This document shows positions 1 through 8,616 of a stretch of 64,000 bases of DNA, piece by piece. Position numbers and translations under genes: made by a program. The notes under the pieces are model-generated. The model worked only from the letters and a program-made list of their open reading frames with translations. It was not told where the DNA came from and made no database searches. Positions within the stretch are counted from its first letter, which is position 1. Each line of letters opens with the position of its first letter. Origin of the DNA: Planctomycetota bacterium (GTDB lineage Bacteria > Planctomycetota > SZUA-567 > H5-PLA8); NCBI GenBank assembly GCA_015075375.1, contig JABTUM010000002.1, positions 1,165,393-1,229,392 on the forward strand, read 5' to 3'.

Positions 1-343
1 GTACGGAAAGTTCGGCGAGTTTCTTCGCGCCTTCGAGCGTCGGCGACGTGGGCTTCTCGACGAAGAGATGGCAGCCGTGTTCGAGAACTTTCAATCCGAT
101 CTGTTCGTGAATGATGGGCGGGCCGACGACCATGCAGGCGTCGGGCTTGGCTTCCTTGAGCATCGTATCGACGTCGGTGTAGGCCGCGCGCGCGCCGAAG
201 TTCCGCGCGTTGCGTTCGGCCAGTTCGCGCTGCAGGTCGCAGATGCCGACCAGGTCGAAGACCTTGAGGTACGGGATCGCCGGCATCAATTGTCCGGTGC
301 ATTGGTTGCCGGCGCCTACGACGGCCAATCGGATCGTGGACAT
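1..343 (-). CDS. Gfo/Idh/MocA-family oxidoreductase (N-terminal part)
   Basis: The 3' end lies outside the window; about 114 N-terminal residues are visible. The protein begins MSTIRLAVVGAGNQ, the glycine-rich dinucleotide-binding turn (GAGNQ) of a Rossmann fold, and later has LFVEKPTSPTLEGA, which matches the conserved EKP motif of the Gfo/Idh/MocA family. These enzymes oxidise or reduce sugars and related polyols in the cytoplasm with NAD(P)(H). The gene is divergent from an AraC-type regulator 128 bp away, which suggests but does not prove local control. The substrate cannot be deduced. Confidence 0.85.
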   Translation of the reverse strand, partial: MSTIRLAVVGAGNQCTGQLMPAIPYLKVFDLVGICDLQRELAERNARNFGARAAYTDVDTMLKEAKPDACMVVGPPIIHEQIGLKVLEHGCHLFVEKPTSPTLEGAKKLAELSV

Positions 344-470
344 GCGCGATTCTCCGTGAGCCGGGTGTTCGCCACCCGATGCCCCCATTCTCCCACCTTC
401 GCGCTCCGCTTGGCCATGGACGGAGGCGACGGTTTTGTGTACTTTTGCGGCTTAGGCCGAGAGATGCGCG

Positions 471-1301
471 ATGCTGACCCACGACCGTTACGACAAGCTG
501 CTGGTGGAATTCAACCTGCGGGTCTTCACGAGCCAGTTGCTGAGGGCGACGCCGCGGTGGAGCGGGATCCAGATCCGCAGCAGCTTCTGGCGGCTGTATG
601 TAAATAACCGCTCCGGGGGCAGCGTGACGGCCGGCGGGCGGACGCATCGGCTGCGCCCGGGGCGGATTCATCTGGTCCCGGCGTGGGTGAGTTTCCGGAC
701 CGGTCTGGACCGGAACCTGAAGCACTTCTTCCAGCACTTCGATCCGGTGGGCTTGCCGGCGCCGCTGGTGCAGGAGCTGTTTCCGGCGCCGCTGGAGTTG
801 AACGCCGATGCGGCGGGGCTGGCGCTGCTGGAGGCGTGGAAGGCCGATCTCGATCCGGCGCCGCGGCGCGATCTGGCGGCCGCCTGCCGCGCCAAGGCGC
901 TGCTGCATTGGACGCTGGGGCGGCTCGCGGCGTCTTTGCCGCCGGAGGCGCTGGAACGCCTGAGCCGCTACTACGCCGGAAACGCGGCGGTGCTGCCGGC
1001 GCTGGAGTATATCGAGCAGCATCTGAACGAGGCGCTGGACAACCCGAGGCTGGCGGAGTTGTGCCATCTGGGCGTGGACCATTTCGTGCGCCAGTTCCGG
1101 CGTTGCACCGGGCAGACGCCGGCGCAGTACGTGATCGATGCGCGGGTGAAGCGCGCGGCGCAGGAGTTGTTCTTCACGCGCGACAGCATCGAGGCGATCG
1201 CGGCGCGGGCGGGCTTCCGCGACCGTTTTTATTTTTCGCGCGTCTTCGCGCGGCGCATGGGCCAGGGACCGGCGGGGTATCGGAGGAGCAATCCGGTTTA
1301 G
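471..1301 (+). CDS. AraC-family transcriptional regulator
   Basis: A 276-residue protein with a putative ligand-sensing N-terminal region (about 1-160) and a C-terminal pair of helix-turn-helix motifs (about 175-272). The latter contains LAELCHLGVDHFVRQFRRCT and the family signature near the end (AGFRDRFYFSRVFARRMGQG, then GYRRS). AGFRDRFYFSR matches the second recognition helix of AraC/XylS proteins. A GAGAG tract precedes the ATG. It is divergent from the oxidoreductase at the left edge and convergent with the sialidase-fold gene; such regulators commonly sit beside carbohydrate genes. The ligand is unknown. Confidence 0.9.
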   Translation: MLTHDRYDKLLVEFNLRVFTSQLLRATPRWSGIQIRSSFWRLYVNNRSGGSVTAGGRTHRLRPGRIHLVPAWVSFRTGLDRNLKHFFQHFDPVGLPAPLVQELFPAPLELNADAAGLALLEAWKADLDPAPRRDLAAACRAKALLHWTLGRLAASLPPEALERLSRYYAGNAAVLPALEYIEQHLNEALDNPRLAELCHLGVDHFVRQFRRCTGQTPAQYVIDARVKRAAQELFFTRDSIEAIAARAGFRDRFYFSRVFARRMGQGPAGYRRSNPV

Positions 1302-1378
1302 GCTGGGGGCCTCCTTAAAGGGCTAGCGGCAAGAAGCGCCTGCCGCGGTTTGGAGAAACGGGCGCGCATGGGGAATCC

Positions 1379-2467
1379 CTACTGCGGCAGGAGGAACTCC
1401 TCTTCGCGGAGGCGGTAGCCGCGGATGTGGGCTTGGGGAGCCGTATCGTCGACGAGGTAGTTGACGACGAAGAGTTCGCCGTCGGGAAACTGGACCCAAC
1501 CGCTGTAGCCGATATCGCTTTTGCCGGAGCGGTCGAAGTCGACGGGCAGAATGCGCGTGCGCGCGCCTTTGCGTTCGGTCGCGAGGGCCGATTCGGGGTC
1601 GGTCAACGCGGCGAAGAAGTTCTGCGTCCAGGCGCCGAGCCAGCCGTTGCCGCCTTGCATGAAGCGATAGGTGATCAGGATCTTGCCGCTCTGGAGCATC
1701 CCCGCGACGGGCCGGTGACAGCCGGGGAGCGGAAAGCGGACGAGGCCAGTCCAAGTGCGCCCGCCGTCGCGGCTGACCGACTTGTACGCATCCTGGCCGT
1801 CGCCGCTGTTCTCGCGCATGAAGCAGACCAGGTCTCCTCCGGGGAGTTCCATGATGCTGCCTTCGCAGAGCTTCAGGCCGGGCTGCGCGGCGACGGTGAA
1901 CGGTCCGGTCCAGTTCGCGCCGCGGTCGTCGCTGAGCCAGACGCGTTCGTGATGCACGGACTGGCCGTCGAGGGGCAGCGTGGTGTGCGCGGCCAACAGC
2001 CAGCGCCCCGCGTGCGGACCGCTTTTGAGTTCGATCAAGCGATCGGGCACGATGCCGACGACGGGCGTGGCGAGGGGGCCTTCCCAGGCCGCGCCTTCGT
2101 CGGCGCTGAACCAGAGCCAGTTGGATTGTTCGCGCATCTGGCTGTGATCCGGTCCCGTCCCTTTGCCGCCGACGCGGTCGCCGATGGCGCAAAGCCGCCC
2201 GTCGCCAAGCGTGACGATGCGCGCGCAGTTCCAGAACGGTCCGGTCTTGGGGTCGCAGCGCAGCGCTTCGCTCAGTCCGCGTTTGGGCGTCCAGGTGCGG
2301 CCGCGGTCGGCGCTCTCGGTCAGCATGAAGCGCGTATAGCTCCGGTCGCCGTGGTGGGTGCACTCGCTGAAGATGCAGACGAGTTTGCCCGACGGCGTGA
2401 GGGTTACGTCCGGCCAGGCGTGGTAGAGGTTGGGATCGTGCGCGATGCGAATCTTTTCGATGGCCAT
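1379..2467 (-). CDS. Sialidase-fold (BNR/Asp-box) protein
   Basis: A 362-residue protein with four Asp-box motifs: SADRGRTW (52-59), SADEGAAW (121-128), SDDRGANW (179-186) and SRDGGRTW (232-239). They are spaced as expected for blades of a six-bladed sialidase/neuraminidase propeller. Early RIAHDPNLYHAWPDVTLTP matches the first strand of exo-sialidase-like proteins. There is no signal peptide, so a cytosolic location is likely, unlike classical secreted sialidases. Asp-boxes are structural, so true sialidase activity is not shown; related families act on other glycans. AGGAG lies about 11 nt before the ATG. A perfect 13-bp palindrome sits about 70 bp upstream. Confidence 0.82.
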   Translation of the reverse strand: MAIEKIRIAHDPNLYHAWPDVTLTPSGKLVCIFSECTHHGDRSYTRFMLTESADRGRTWTPKRGLSEALRCDPKTGPFWNCARIVTLGDGRLCAIGDRVGGKGTGPDHSQMREQSNWLWFSADEGAAWEGPLATPVVGIVPDRLIELKSGPHAGRWLLAAHTTLPLDGQSVHHERVWLSDDRGANWTGPFTVAAQPGLKLCEGSIMELPGGDLVCFMRENSGDGQDAYKSVSRDGGRTWTGLVRFPLPGCHRPVAGMLQSGKILITYRFMQGGNGWLGAWTQNFFAALTDPESALATERKGARTRILPVDFDRSGKSDIGYSGWVQFPDGELFVVNYLVDDTAPQAHIRGYRLREEEFLLPQ

Positions 2468-2537
2468 TTCGGTGCGGGCTCCTATTGGGATGGGCTTCCG
2501 GATGCATCCAACCCCATTTGAAAGCGCGCCGCAAGCT

Positions 2538-2550
2538 TTTGTAATACAAA
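2538..2550. promoter_or_regulatory. Palindromic operator-like site upstream of the sialidase-fold gene
   Basis: TTTGTAATACAAA is a perfect inverted repeat with 6-bp arms and a 1-bp centre, in an AT-rich pocket of an otherwise GC-rich region. It lies about 70 bp upstream of the leftward gene starting at 2467, where a repressor or activator could act. Which protein binds, if any, is unknown. Confidence 0.35.
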
Positions 2551-2682
2551 TATAGGTTGGGGATGGGATTGATTTTATGAAAGTAACTGAAAGGGGCAGT
2601 TGGACTCGGCAAAGTAGCTACAGATGGGTATAGGCACAGGGGAAGGCCCTATCCTGCTTGGCGTTAGCAATTATGCACCATG

Positions 2683-2710
2683 TTGAATTCAAGGGAAACG
2701 GGTATATAAG
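2683..2710 (+). promoter_or_regulatory. Candidate sigma-70-like promoter
   Basis: TTGAAT at 2683-2688 and TATAAG at 2705-2710 are separated by 16 bp. The predicted start would lie about 25 nt before the ATG at 2741. No transcript evidence is available. Confidence 0.4.
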
Positions 2711-2740
2711 GTAGGGGTTGGGGAGCCGGTTGAGACGCGC

Positions 2741-4027
2741 ATGGAAATTCAATTCTGCGATCAATGCGGGAAGCGCCTGACCCCCGCGGAACTTCAAGCG
2801 GCCGCGGCCGAAAAGAAGACGTGCACGGCTTGCGCACCGAAAGCGGCGCCTGTCGCGGCGCATACGCCGACGGGACCGGCGGTTCCGATCCGCCCGCCGT
2901 CCGGGATTGGCGAAGCGCCCACGCAACGCCGGGCCCCGGTTCGGGGCACCTCGCAGTTATCTCCCATTGCTCGCGGAACTCCGGGGCGCGGCGCGGTCGC
3001 GTCGCCCGAAGCGTCGAAGATGCCCTTCGTGATTTTGGGCGTCGGCGCGGCGGTGGCGCTGGTGGGGCTGATGGTTTTCATGAGCGGCGGGAAGCAGCCG
3101 CCGGCGCAGACGGCCAAAGCCAAGGGTTCCGAAGCGGGACAGTCGATGAATCTCGCGCACCCTCCGGCTCCGCAGGCTCCGGCGCCCGCTCCGCGTATGG
3201 ATTCCGCCAAGACGGTTGCGCTGCCGGTGGCCGCGCCGAAGCGCGTGGAGGCCGACGCGAAGCCCGCCGAGCGGCTCGAAGCGCCGGCGGCGATGGACGA
3301 TATTCGCGAAGGTCTGGCGCGGCGCAAGTTCGACGCGATCAAGACGGCCTTCGCGGAGAAAAAAGAGCATCCCTACCACTTGCGTAAGCAGCTCGAGGAG
3401 TTCGTGAATTCGTACCGCAGCACGGCGGCGGGCCGGGATGCGGCGGCACTGCTGGAGCGCACCCCCGCCGTCGAGCCGCCTCCGCCGCCCGAGCAAGTGG
3501 CGGCGGCGCAGCTCAAGCAAAGCGGCGGAAGCGGCGAGAACAATATACAGGTGGCGGTGCTGCAAGACGGCGCGGCCGACGAACGCTTTTACCGGGAAGG
3601 GAGCCGCGACACGGCGGAGCTTTACAACGGCAAGGCCTTCTCGTGGCGCGGCAAGGAATTTAACAACGGCTACTTCAGCAGCAAGCTAGGCGTAAGTTTT
3701 CATGAGAAAGCGCCGACCATCACCGACGACATGTGGATGCAGTTCGCCGTAAAGCTGGAAGGCGCCAGCCACCTGTGCATCCATTCGGGCTTCGACGACA
3801 ACGTATTCGAGACGTGGGTGCGCGGGCAGCCGAAGGGCAAGTGGATTTGGGTGACGGTCAAAGCGGTGGATTACAAGCGGGCGATCCGCGGCACGGGGAC
3901 GCATCCGACGGCGGGCATGAAGTATTCCGGCACCACCATATACACGGGGCAGGACGGCAAGCCGAGCAAGATCTGGCTGGGCCCGGTGCTGGTCGGGTCG
4001 GGGACGCCGCCTTCGACGCCCGAATAA
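2741..4027 (+). CDS. Zinc-ribbon, single-pass membrane protein of unknown function
   Basis: A 428-residue protein. Two CxxC pairs (C6/C9 and C28/C31) form a short zinc ribbon at the N-terminus, followed by a Pro/Ala-rich linker. One hydrophobic segment (about 95-115) ends in FMSGGK. A second Pro/Ala-rich linker leads to a helical stretch (about 185-240) and a C-terminal globular region (about 265-420) rich in aromatic residues that I do not recognise. The ribbon would be cytosolic and the large domain periplasmic or external. Ribbon-plus-single-TM proteins of unknown role are frequent in Planctomycetota-like genomes. Transcribed alone and convergent with the CLC gene, 10 bp away. Confidence 0.75.
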   Translation: MEIQFCDQCGKRLTPAELQAAAAEKKTCTACAPKAAPVAAHTPTGPAVPIRPPSGIGEAPTQRRAPVRGTSQLSPIARGTPGRGAVASPEASKMPFVILGVGAAVALVGLMVFMSGGKQPPAQTAKAKGSEAGQSMNLAHPPAPQAPAPAPRMDSAKTVALPVAAPKRVEADAKPAERLEAPAAMDDIREGLARRKFDAIKTAFAEKKEHPYHLRKQLEEFVNSYRSTAAGRDAAALLERTPAVEPPPPPEQVAAAQLKQSGGSGENNIQVAVLQDGAADERFYREGSRDTAELYNGKAFSWRGKEFNNGYFSSKLGVSFHEKAPTITDDMWMQFAVKLEGASHLCIHSGFDDNVFETWVRGQPKGKWIWVTVKAVDYKRAIRGTGTHPTAGMKYSGTTIYTGQDGKPSKIWLGPVLVGSGTPPSTPE

Positions 4028-4037
4028 TAAGCGCCCG

Positions 4038-5294
4038 TTACTCCTTCTTCAGATCGCGCAACGCGACGGGCTTTTCCAGCTTCCCCCCGCTCTTCCCGTT
4101 CAACAGCCGCTGGGCCGGATAGATCCCGCGGTGTCCGGTCAGCAAATAGGCCACGACGCAGACGACGGCCGCGTGCGGCAGGACGTGCACGCCCAGGAGT
4201 TCCACGGCCATGACGGTTAGCGCGAGGGGCGCGTTGGAGGCGCAGGCGAAGACGGCGGCGAGGCCCACTCCAGCGGCGAGTTCCAGGGGAATGCCCATGG
4301 CGCGCCCCAGCACGTTGCCCAAGGTCGCGCCGACGAAGAAGAGCGGCGTCACTTCGCCGCCGAGGTACGCCGCGCCCAGCGTTACGGCGGTGAAGAGAAG
4401 TTTGGCGGCGAAGGCGTAGACGGGCAGGTCTGGATTCGTGAACGCGTCGACGATGGTGGGCACGCCCAGGCCGAGGTAGACGTTCGTGCCGCTGGCCTGC
4501 CAGAGCAGCACGACGGCGCAGCCTCCGATAAACATGCGCAACGGGAGATTCGGCACGCGGCGTTCGCCGAGCTTTTTCAGATAGTGGGTGAGTTCGATGA
4601 AGATCGTCGTGGTCAGGGCGACGGCGGCGGCAAAGAGCAGCCATTGGCCCAGCAGCCACGGCGTAAGCGGCGTGTGGGGCGCGGCCGGGTAAAGCGTATG
4701 CCCGATGCCCCACGCGCGGGTGGTCCAGTCGCCGACCACGGCGGCGACGAGCGCGGGAACGAGGGCGTCGTATTCCAAGCGGCCCAGGACCACGAACTCG
4801 AGTCCGAAGATGGTTCCGGCGATGGGGGTTCCGAAAACCGAACCGAAGCCGCCCGCGACGCCGGCGGCGACGAGCTGCCTGCGCGTGGAGCGTTTGACCT
4901 TGAGGCGATGGGCCAGTTCGTCGGCGAGGCTGGCGCCCATCTGGACGGCGGTGCCTTCGCGCCCGGCGCTGCCGCCGAAGAGATGCGTCAGGACGGTCCC
5001 GATCAGGACCATCGGCGCCATGCGCAGGGGGATCTGCGGGCCTTCGTCGTGGATCGTGTCGATGACGAGATTGTTGCCGGCGGCGATGGAACGCCCAAAG
5101 CGGGCGTAAATCCAACCGACGGCCAGTCCGGCCAAAGGCAGCGTGTAGACGATGACTTCGTGGGACTCGCGGTAGGCCGTGACGACCTCGAGGAGGTACA
5201 GAAAGAGCGCGGAGGCGCTGCCGCAAAGCACGCCGACGAGGCTGCCGAGGACGATCCAGTCGGCCAGCGCGCGGAGGCGTTCGCGGCGGGTCAT
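4038..5294 (-). CDS. CLC-family transporter, probably fluoride-specific (CLC-F type)
   Basis: A 418-residue polytopic inner-membrane protein of the CLC family. It has GGSAGREGTAVQMG (108-121), where E113 is the gating glutamate position, and GGEVTP (312-317) of the second selectivity region. At the position of the chloride-coordinating GSGIP motif it has GNNLVID (73-79). From family knowledge, GREGT plus GNNL-type sequences mark the CLC-F branch of F-/H+ antiporters that expel fluoride. The fluoride riboswitch immediately upstream (5416-5472) independently supports this. It is monocistronic as far as visible. A generic chloride channel is the alternative. Confidence 0.88.
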   Translation of the reverse strand: MTRRERLRALADWIVLGSLVGVLCGSASALFLYLLEVVTAYRESHEVIVYTLPLAGLAVGWIYARFGRSIAAGNNLVIDTIHDEGPQIPLRMAPMVLIGTVLTHLFGGSAGREGTAVQMGASLADELAHRLKVKRSTRRQLVAAGVAGGFGSVFGTPIAGTIFGLEFVVLGRLEYDALVPALVAAVVGDWTTRAWGIGHTLYPAAPHTPLTPWLLGQWLLFAAAVALTTTIFIELTHYLKKLGERRVPNLPLRMFIGGCAVVLLWQASGTNVYLGLGVPTIVDAFTNPDLPVYAFAAKLLFTAVTLGAAYLGGEVTPLFFVGATLGNVLGRAMGIPLELAAGVGLAAVFACASNAPLALTVMAVELLGVHVLPHAAVVCVVAYLLTGHRGIYPAQRLLNGKSGGKLEKPVALRDLKKE

Positions 5295-5340
5295 GGGAGC
5301 ACCGTAAGGCGGGTACGCATGGGGATGGTACGCGGATTCA

Positions 5341-5430
5341 CGTAAGCGGCCTCCTGTTCCAGCGCCGGAGGGCTTACGCAGCTCCTACGGCCGCCCGTTG
5401 CCAGCAAGGGGCGTGATCGTAGGAGTCATT
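5341..5430 (-). promoter_or_regulatory. Expression platform of the fluoride riboswitch
   Basis: On the minus strand, CTCCTAC (plus 5419-5425) can pair with downstream GTAGGAG (plus 5382-5388). The first strand overlaps ACTCC, which the aptamer uses for its pseudoknot, so the two structures exclude each other. A second hairpin follows, CGTAAGC with GCTTACG (plus 5341-5378), containing an inner CCTCC/GGAGG pairing. No U-tract follows, so control could be Rho-dependent or translational rather than by intrinsic termination. Confidence 0.6.
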
Positions 5431-5472
5431 GGCGGCCAAGGGCCGCGGTTCTCGGCGGACTCCACCGCCATC
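5416..5472 (-). ncRNA. Fluoride riboswitch aptamer (crcB motif)
   Basis: Read on the minus strand: stem GGCGG/CCGCC (plus 5454-5469) closes a loop containing GGAGT, then GAGAACC, then stem GCGGCC-CTT-GGCCGC, then AATGACTCCTAC. Loop GGAGT (plus 5459-5463) pairs with ACTCC (plus 5422-5426) as the conserved pseudoknot. The order and the invariant AATGACTCCTAC tail match the fluoride riboswitch consensus as I know it from Bacillus and Thermotoga examples. It lies between a promoter (5489-5515) and the CLC gene. Confidence 0.88.
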
Positions 5473-5488
5473 GTTAAGGTGTATAGGC

Positions 5489-5515
5489 ATTGTACGCAGG
5501 GCGAAGGGATGTCAA
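5489..5515 (-). promoter_or_regulatory. Promoter for riboswitch-CLC transcript
   Basis: On the minus strand TTGACA (plus 5510-5515) and TACAAT (plus 5489-5494) are separated by 15 bp, slightly short for sigma-70. The predicted start falls just before the aptamer. Confidence 0.55.
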
Positions 5516-5549
5516 GCTGGGTGGCGGCCTCGGAATACTCGAAAAAAGA

Positions 5550-5578
5550 TTGACACCCGCAGGCGAAAGTGCCATAAA
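5550..5578 (+). promoter_or_regulatory. Candidate promoter for polA
   Basis: TTGACA at 5550-5555 and CATAAA at 5573-5578 are separated by 17 bp. It is back-to-back with the CLC promoter and would give a polA leader of roughly 185 nt, in which I see no recognised RNA element. Confidence 0.45.
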
Positions 5579-5769
5579 CCACGTTGCCGCCGGTCGTTTA
5601 GCTCATACCCCTGACCCATCGGTATGGTTCGTCGGACCGGGTACAGGCCTAACCCCAGCCCAACGCACGTGCTCGCGAACGTTCCCACCGGATGGTTAAC
5701 GCGGCGAGCCGAATAGCGAATCGATAGTTCCGAGACCGCAGACCCGAGCCCCTAAACTCAAATCGAATT

Positions 5770-8616
5770 ATGGCCACCAAGGCCCGGACCCTTTACCTCA
5801 TCGACGGTCACGCCCAACTCTACCGGGCGCACCATGCTCATTTGCGCGAAAACCGCCGCGCGACGGACGGGACGCCGACGGGGGCGCTTTTCGGGTTCTT
5901 TAACCAGCTCAAGATGATCCGGAAGCACTATCAGCCGGAACTGCTGGGGTGCGTCTTCGATCCCAAGGGCGGGACCTTCCGCGAGAAGGTTTTCGCCGGC
6001 TACAAGGCTCAACGCGCGCCGATGCCTGACGACTTGCGCGTACAGGTGCCGATCGCGTTCGAATTGTGCGAGGGCTACGGGCTGCCGGCCATTCAGGTGG
6101 ACGAGTTCGAGGCCGACGACGTACTGGGGACGCTGGCCCGGCAGGCGGCGAAAGAAGGCTGGAACGTCGTGATCGTGACGGGGGACAAGGATCTGCTGCA
6201 ACTGGTCGGCGGGCCGATCCAGGTCTTCGATCCGATGAAAGAGATCCTGTACGACACCGAGAAAGTCGTGGACGTGAAGGGCCTGAAGCCCGAACAGATC
6301 CCCGATTGGCTGGGGCTGATGGGCGATCAGGCGGACAACATCCCGGGCGTCGCGAACGTGGGCGAGCAGACGGCGCTGAAGCTGCTGCAGGAACACGGCA
6401 CGCTCGAGAACGTGATCGCGCATTACCAGAAGACGCTGGGCGACCGCGCGGACGAGGTGCTTGCGTTCGTTGCGGAGCATCAGCGCGAGGCGAAGAAGGA
6501 CAAGGAAGAGCGCCAGAAGGTGAAACCGCCGAAGGGTCTGAAGGTGGTCGACGCGTATCTGTTCGCGCAAGCCGAACAGGCTCGGGCGAGCCGCGAGCTG
6601 GCGACGATCCGCTGCGACGCTCCGGTTACCTTCAAGGCGTCCGACTTCGCGCCGGGGCAGGAGAAGCGGGATCTGCTGCTGCGCCTCTTCCAGCGGCTCG
6701 ATTTCCGCGGCTTCCTGCGCGAGATGGGCGGCGACGAGGCGGACTTGCTGACGCTGAGCGAACAGAAAGCGCAGACGCAGTCGGAGCAGCGCGATTACCA
6801 GACGGTCGATACGGCGGAGAAGCTCGCGGGGTTCGTGAAGCTGTTGAAGAAGCAGAAGCGCTTCGCGTTCGACACCGAAACGACGAGCACGCATCCGCGG
6901 GTCGCGCGGCTGGTGGGGATGTCTTTCGCCTGGGGCGGGCATGCGGCGTGGTATCTGCCGGTGCGCGGTCCCAACGGCGCGCAGGTGCTGGAGCAGGAGA
7001 CGGCGCTGGCGGCGGTGCGGGAGACGCTCGAAGACGAAAGCATCGCGAAGATCGGCCAGAACGCGAAGTACGACCTCACGGTGATGCGCGCGCACGGCGT
7101 GCGCGTGCGCGGGCTGGCGGTGGATACGCTGCTGGCCGGCTGGCTGCTCGACCCGGGCGCGTTGCGCCACGACCTCGACAGCCTGGCCTATGCGCACCTC
7201 GGCATCCGCAAGATCGCCACGAGCAGCCTGATCGGCAAAGACAAAGCGCCGACGATGGATCTGGTGCCCGTCGAGGACGTCGCGCGCTACGCCTGCGAAG
7301 ACGCGGACGTCACCTGGCAGCTCGCCGAAGCGCTGGCTCCGAAGCTGAAAGAAGCCGGTCTCGAGAAGCTGCTGCGCGAAATCGAAACGCCGCTGGTCGA
7401 GGTGCTGGCCGAGATGGAATGGACCGGCATCCGGGTGGATGTGGAGTTGCTGCGCGAGATGGGCAAGCATCTGGCCACGCAGCTCGGGATTCAGGAGCAG
7501 GAAATCTACCGGCTGGCGGGCGACCGCTTTACGATCAACAGCCCCAAACAGCTCGGCGAGATTCTCTTCGGGAAGCTGGGTCTGCCGGTGATCTCCAAGA
7601 CGGCCACGGGGCAGCCTTCGACCAACGAAGAGGTGCTCCAGCAGCTCGCGAACGACCACGAACTGCCGCGGCAGATCGTGGAATACCGGCAGCTCACCAA
7701 GCTGAAGAACACCTACGTGGACATGCTGCCCGAGATGGTTCATCCGGAGACGGGGCGGATTCACGCTTCGTTCAACCAGACGGGCGCGGAGACGGGCCGG
7801 CTGTCGTCGAGCGACCCGAACCTGCAGAACATTCCGGTGCGCAGCGAGTTGGGGCGATCGATCCGCGCGGCGTTCAAGCCCGGCCCGAACGACAAGGCCG
7901 GCTGGAAGATCCTGGGCGCGGACTATTCGCAGATCGAACTGCGCCTGCTGGCGCATTACAGCCAGGACGAGAATCTGGTCAAGGCGTTCGAGGCCGGGAC
8001 GGACATCCATACGGCCGTCGCCGCGCGGCTCTTCGAGGTCAAGCCGAAAGACGTGACGCGCGAGCAGCGCGCCAAAGCGAAGACGGTGAATTTCGGAATC
8101 CTGTACGGGCAGACCGCCTTCGGGCTGGCTCAAACGCTGCGCATCGGCCAGAAGGAAGCACGCGAGATCATCGACCGCTTCTTCGGGAATCATCCGGGCG
8201 TGAAGGCGTGCATCGAACGCATCATCGCGGATGCGCACGAGAAGGGCTACGTGACGACGATCCTGGGGCGCCGCCGCTTCGTGCCGCAGTTGAAGGAGAA
8301 GGTGCAGGAGAAACTGGGCGAGCGCATCTCGGTGAACACGGTCTTCCAGGGCTCGGCGGCCGACCTGATCAAAAAGGCGATGCTGGACATTCACCGCGTG
8401 CTGCACCCGGCGGCGGGGAAGCGCCCGCCCAAGGGCCTGCGCGAAGCGAAGATGCTGCTGCAGATTCACGACGAACTGGTTTTCGAATGCCCGAAGGACG
8501 AAGTGGAGCCGTTGACGGACCTCGTGAAGGACCGGATGGAACACGCGCTGGAACTGCGCGTCCCGCTGGTGGTGGATACCGGCGTGGGCGACGATTGGCT
8601 GAACGCCAAGGACTAA
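5770..8616 (+). CDS. polA: DNA polymerase I
   Basis: A 948-residue full-length Pol I. The N-terminal 5' nuclease (about 1-300) includes FEADDVLGTLA and VTGDKDLLQL. The 3'-5' exonuclease (about 340-530) keeps its catalytic set: FDTET with D368/E370, GQNAKYDL and YACEDADVTWQL, so proofreading is probably active. The polymerase domain has motif A DYSQIELRLLAHY from D718, motif B RAKAKTVNFGILYG (about 767-780) and motif C QIHDELVFE from Q898. It fills gaps and removes Okazaki primers. The next ORF overlaps its stop by one base (TAATG), implying coupling with the small protein and coaE. Confidence 0.97.
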   Translation: MATKARTLYLIDGHAQLYRAHHAHLRENRRATDGTPTGALFGFFNQLKMIRKHYQPELLGCVFDPKGGTFREKVFAGYKAQRAPMPDDLRVQVPIAFELCEGYGLPAIQVDEFEADDVLGTLARQAAKEGWNVVIVTGDKDLLQLVGGPIQVFDPMKEILYDTEKVVDVKGLKPEQIPDWLGLMGDQADNIPGVANVGEQTALKLLQEHGTLENVIAHYQKTLGDRADEVLAFVAEHQREAKKDKEERQKVKPPKGLKVVDAYLFAQAEQARASRELATIRCDAPVTFKASDFAPGQEKRDLLLRLFQRLDFRGFLREMGGDEADLLTLSEQKAQTQSEQRDYQTVDTAEKLAGFVKLLKKQKRFAFDTETTSTHPRVARLVGMSFAWGGHAAWYLPVRGPNGAQVLEQETALAAVRETLEDESIAKIGQNAKYDLTVMRAHGVRVRGLAVDTLLAGWLLDPGALRHDLDSLAYAHLGIRKIATSSLIGKDKAPTMDLVPVEDVARYACEDADVTWQLAEALAPKLKEAGLEKLLREIETPLVEVLAEMEWTGIRVDVELLREMGKHLATQLGIQEQEIYRLAGDRFTINSPKQLGEILFGKLGLPVISKTATGQPSTNEEVLQQLANDHELPRQIVEYRQLTKLKNTYVDMLPEMVHPETGRIHASFNQTGAETGRLSSSDPNLQNIPVRSELGRSIRAAFKPGPNDKAGWKILGADYSQIELRLLAHYSQDENLVKAFEAGTDIHTAVAARLFEVKPKDVTREQRAKAKTVNFGILYGQTAFGLAQTLRIGQKEAREIIDRFFGNHPGVKACIERIIADAHEKGYVTTILGRRRFVPQLKEKVQEKLGERISVNTVFQGSAADLIKKAMLDIHRVLHPAAGKRPPKGLREAKMLLQIHDELVFECPKDEVEPLTDLVKDRMEHALELRVPLVVDTGVGDDWLNAKD

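Noticed and set aside
1427..2521. Long rightward frame opposite the sialidase-fold gene
   Set aside because: The leftward frame contains four Asp-box motifs; the opposite frame has no recognisable domain.
5385..5582. Leftward 65-residue frame upstream of the CLC gene
   Set aside because: It lies across the fluoride aptamer and its promoter; the conserved RNA structure explains the sequence better than a protein.
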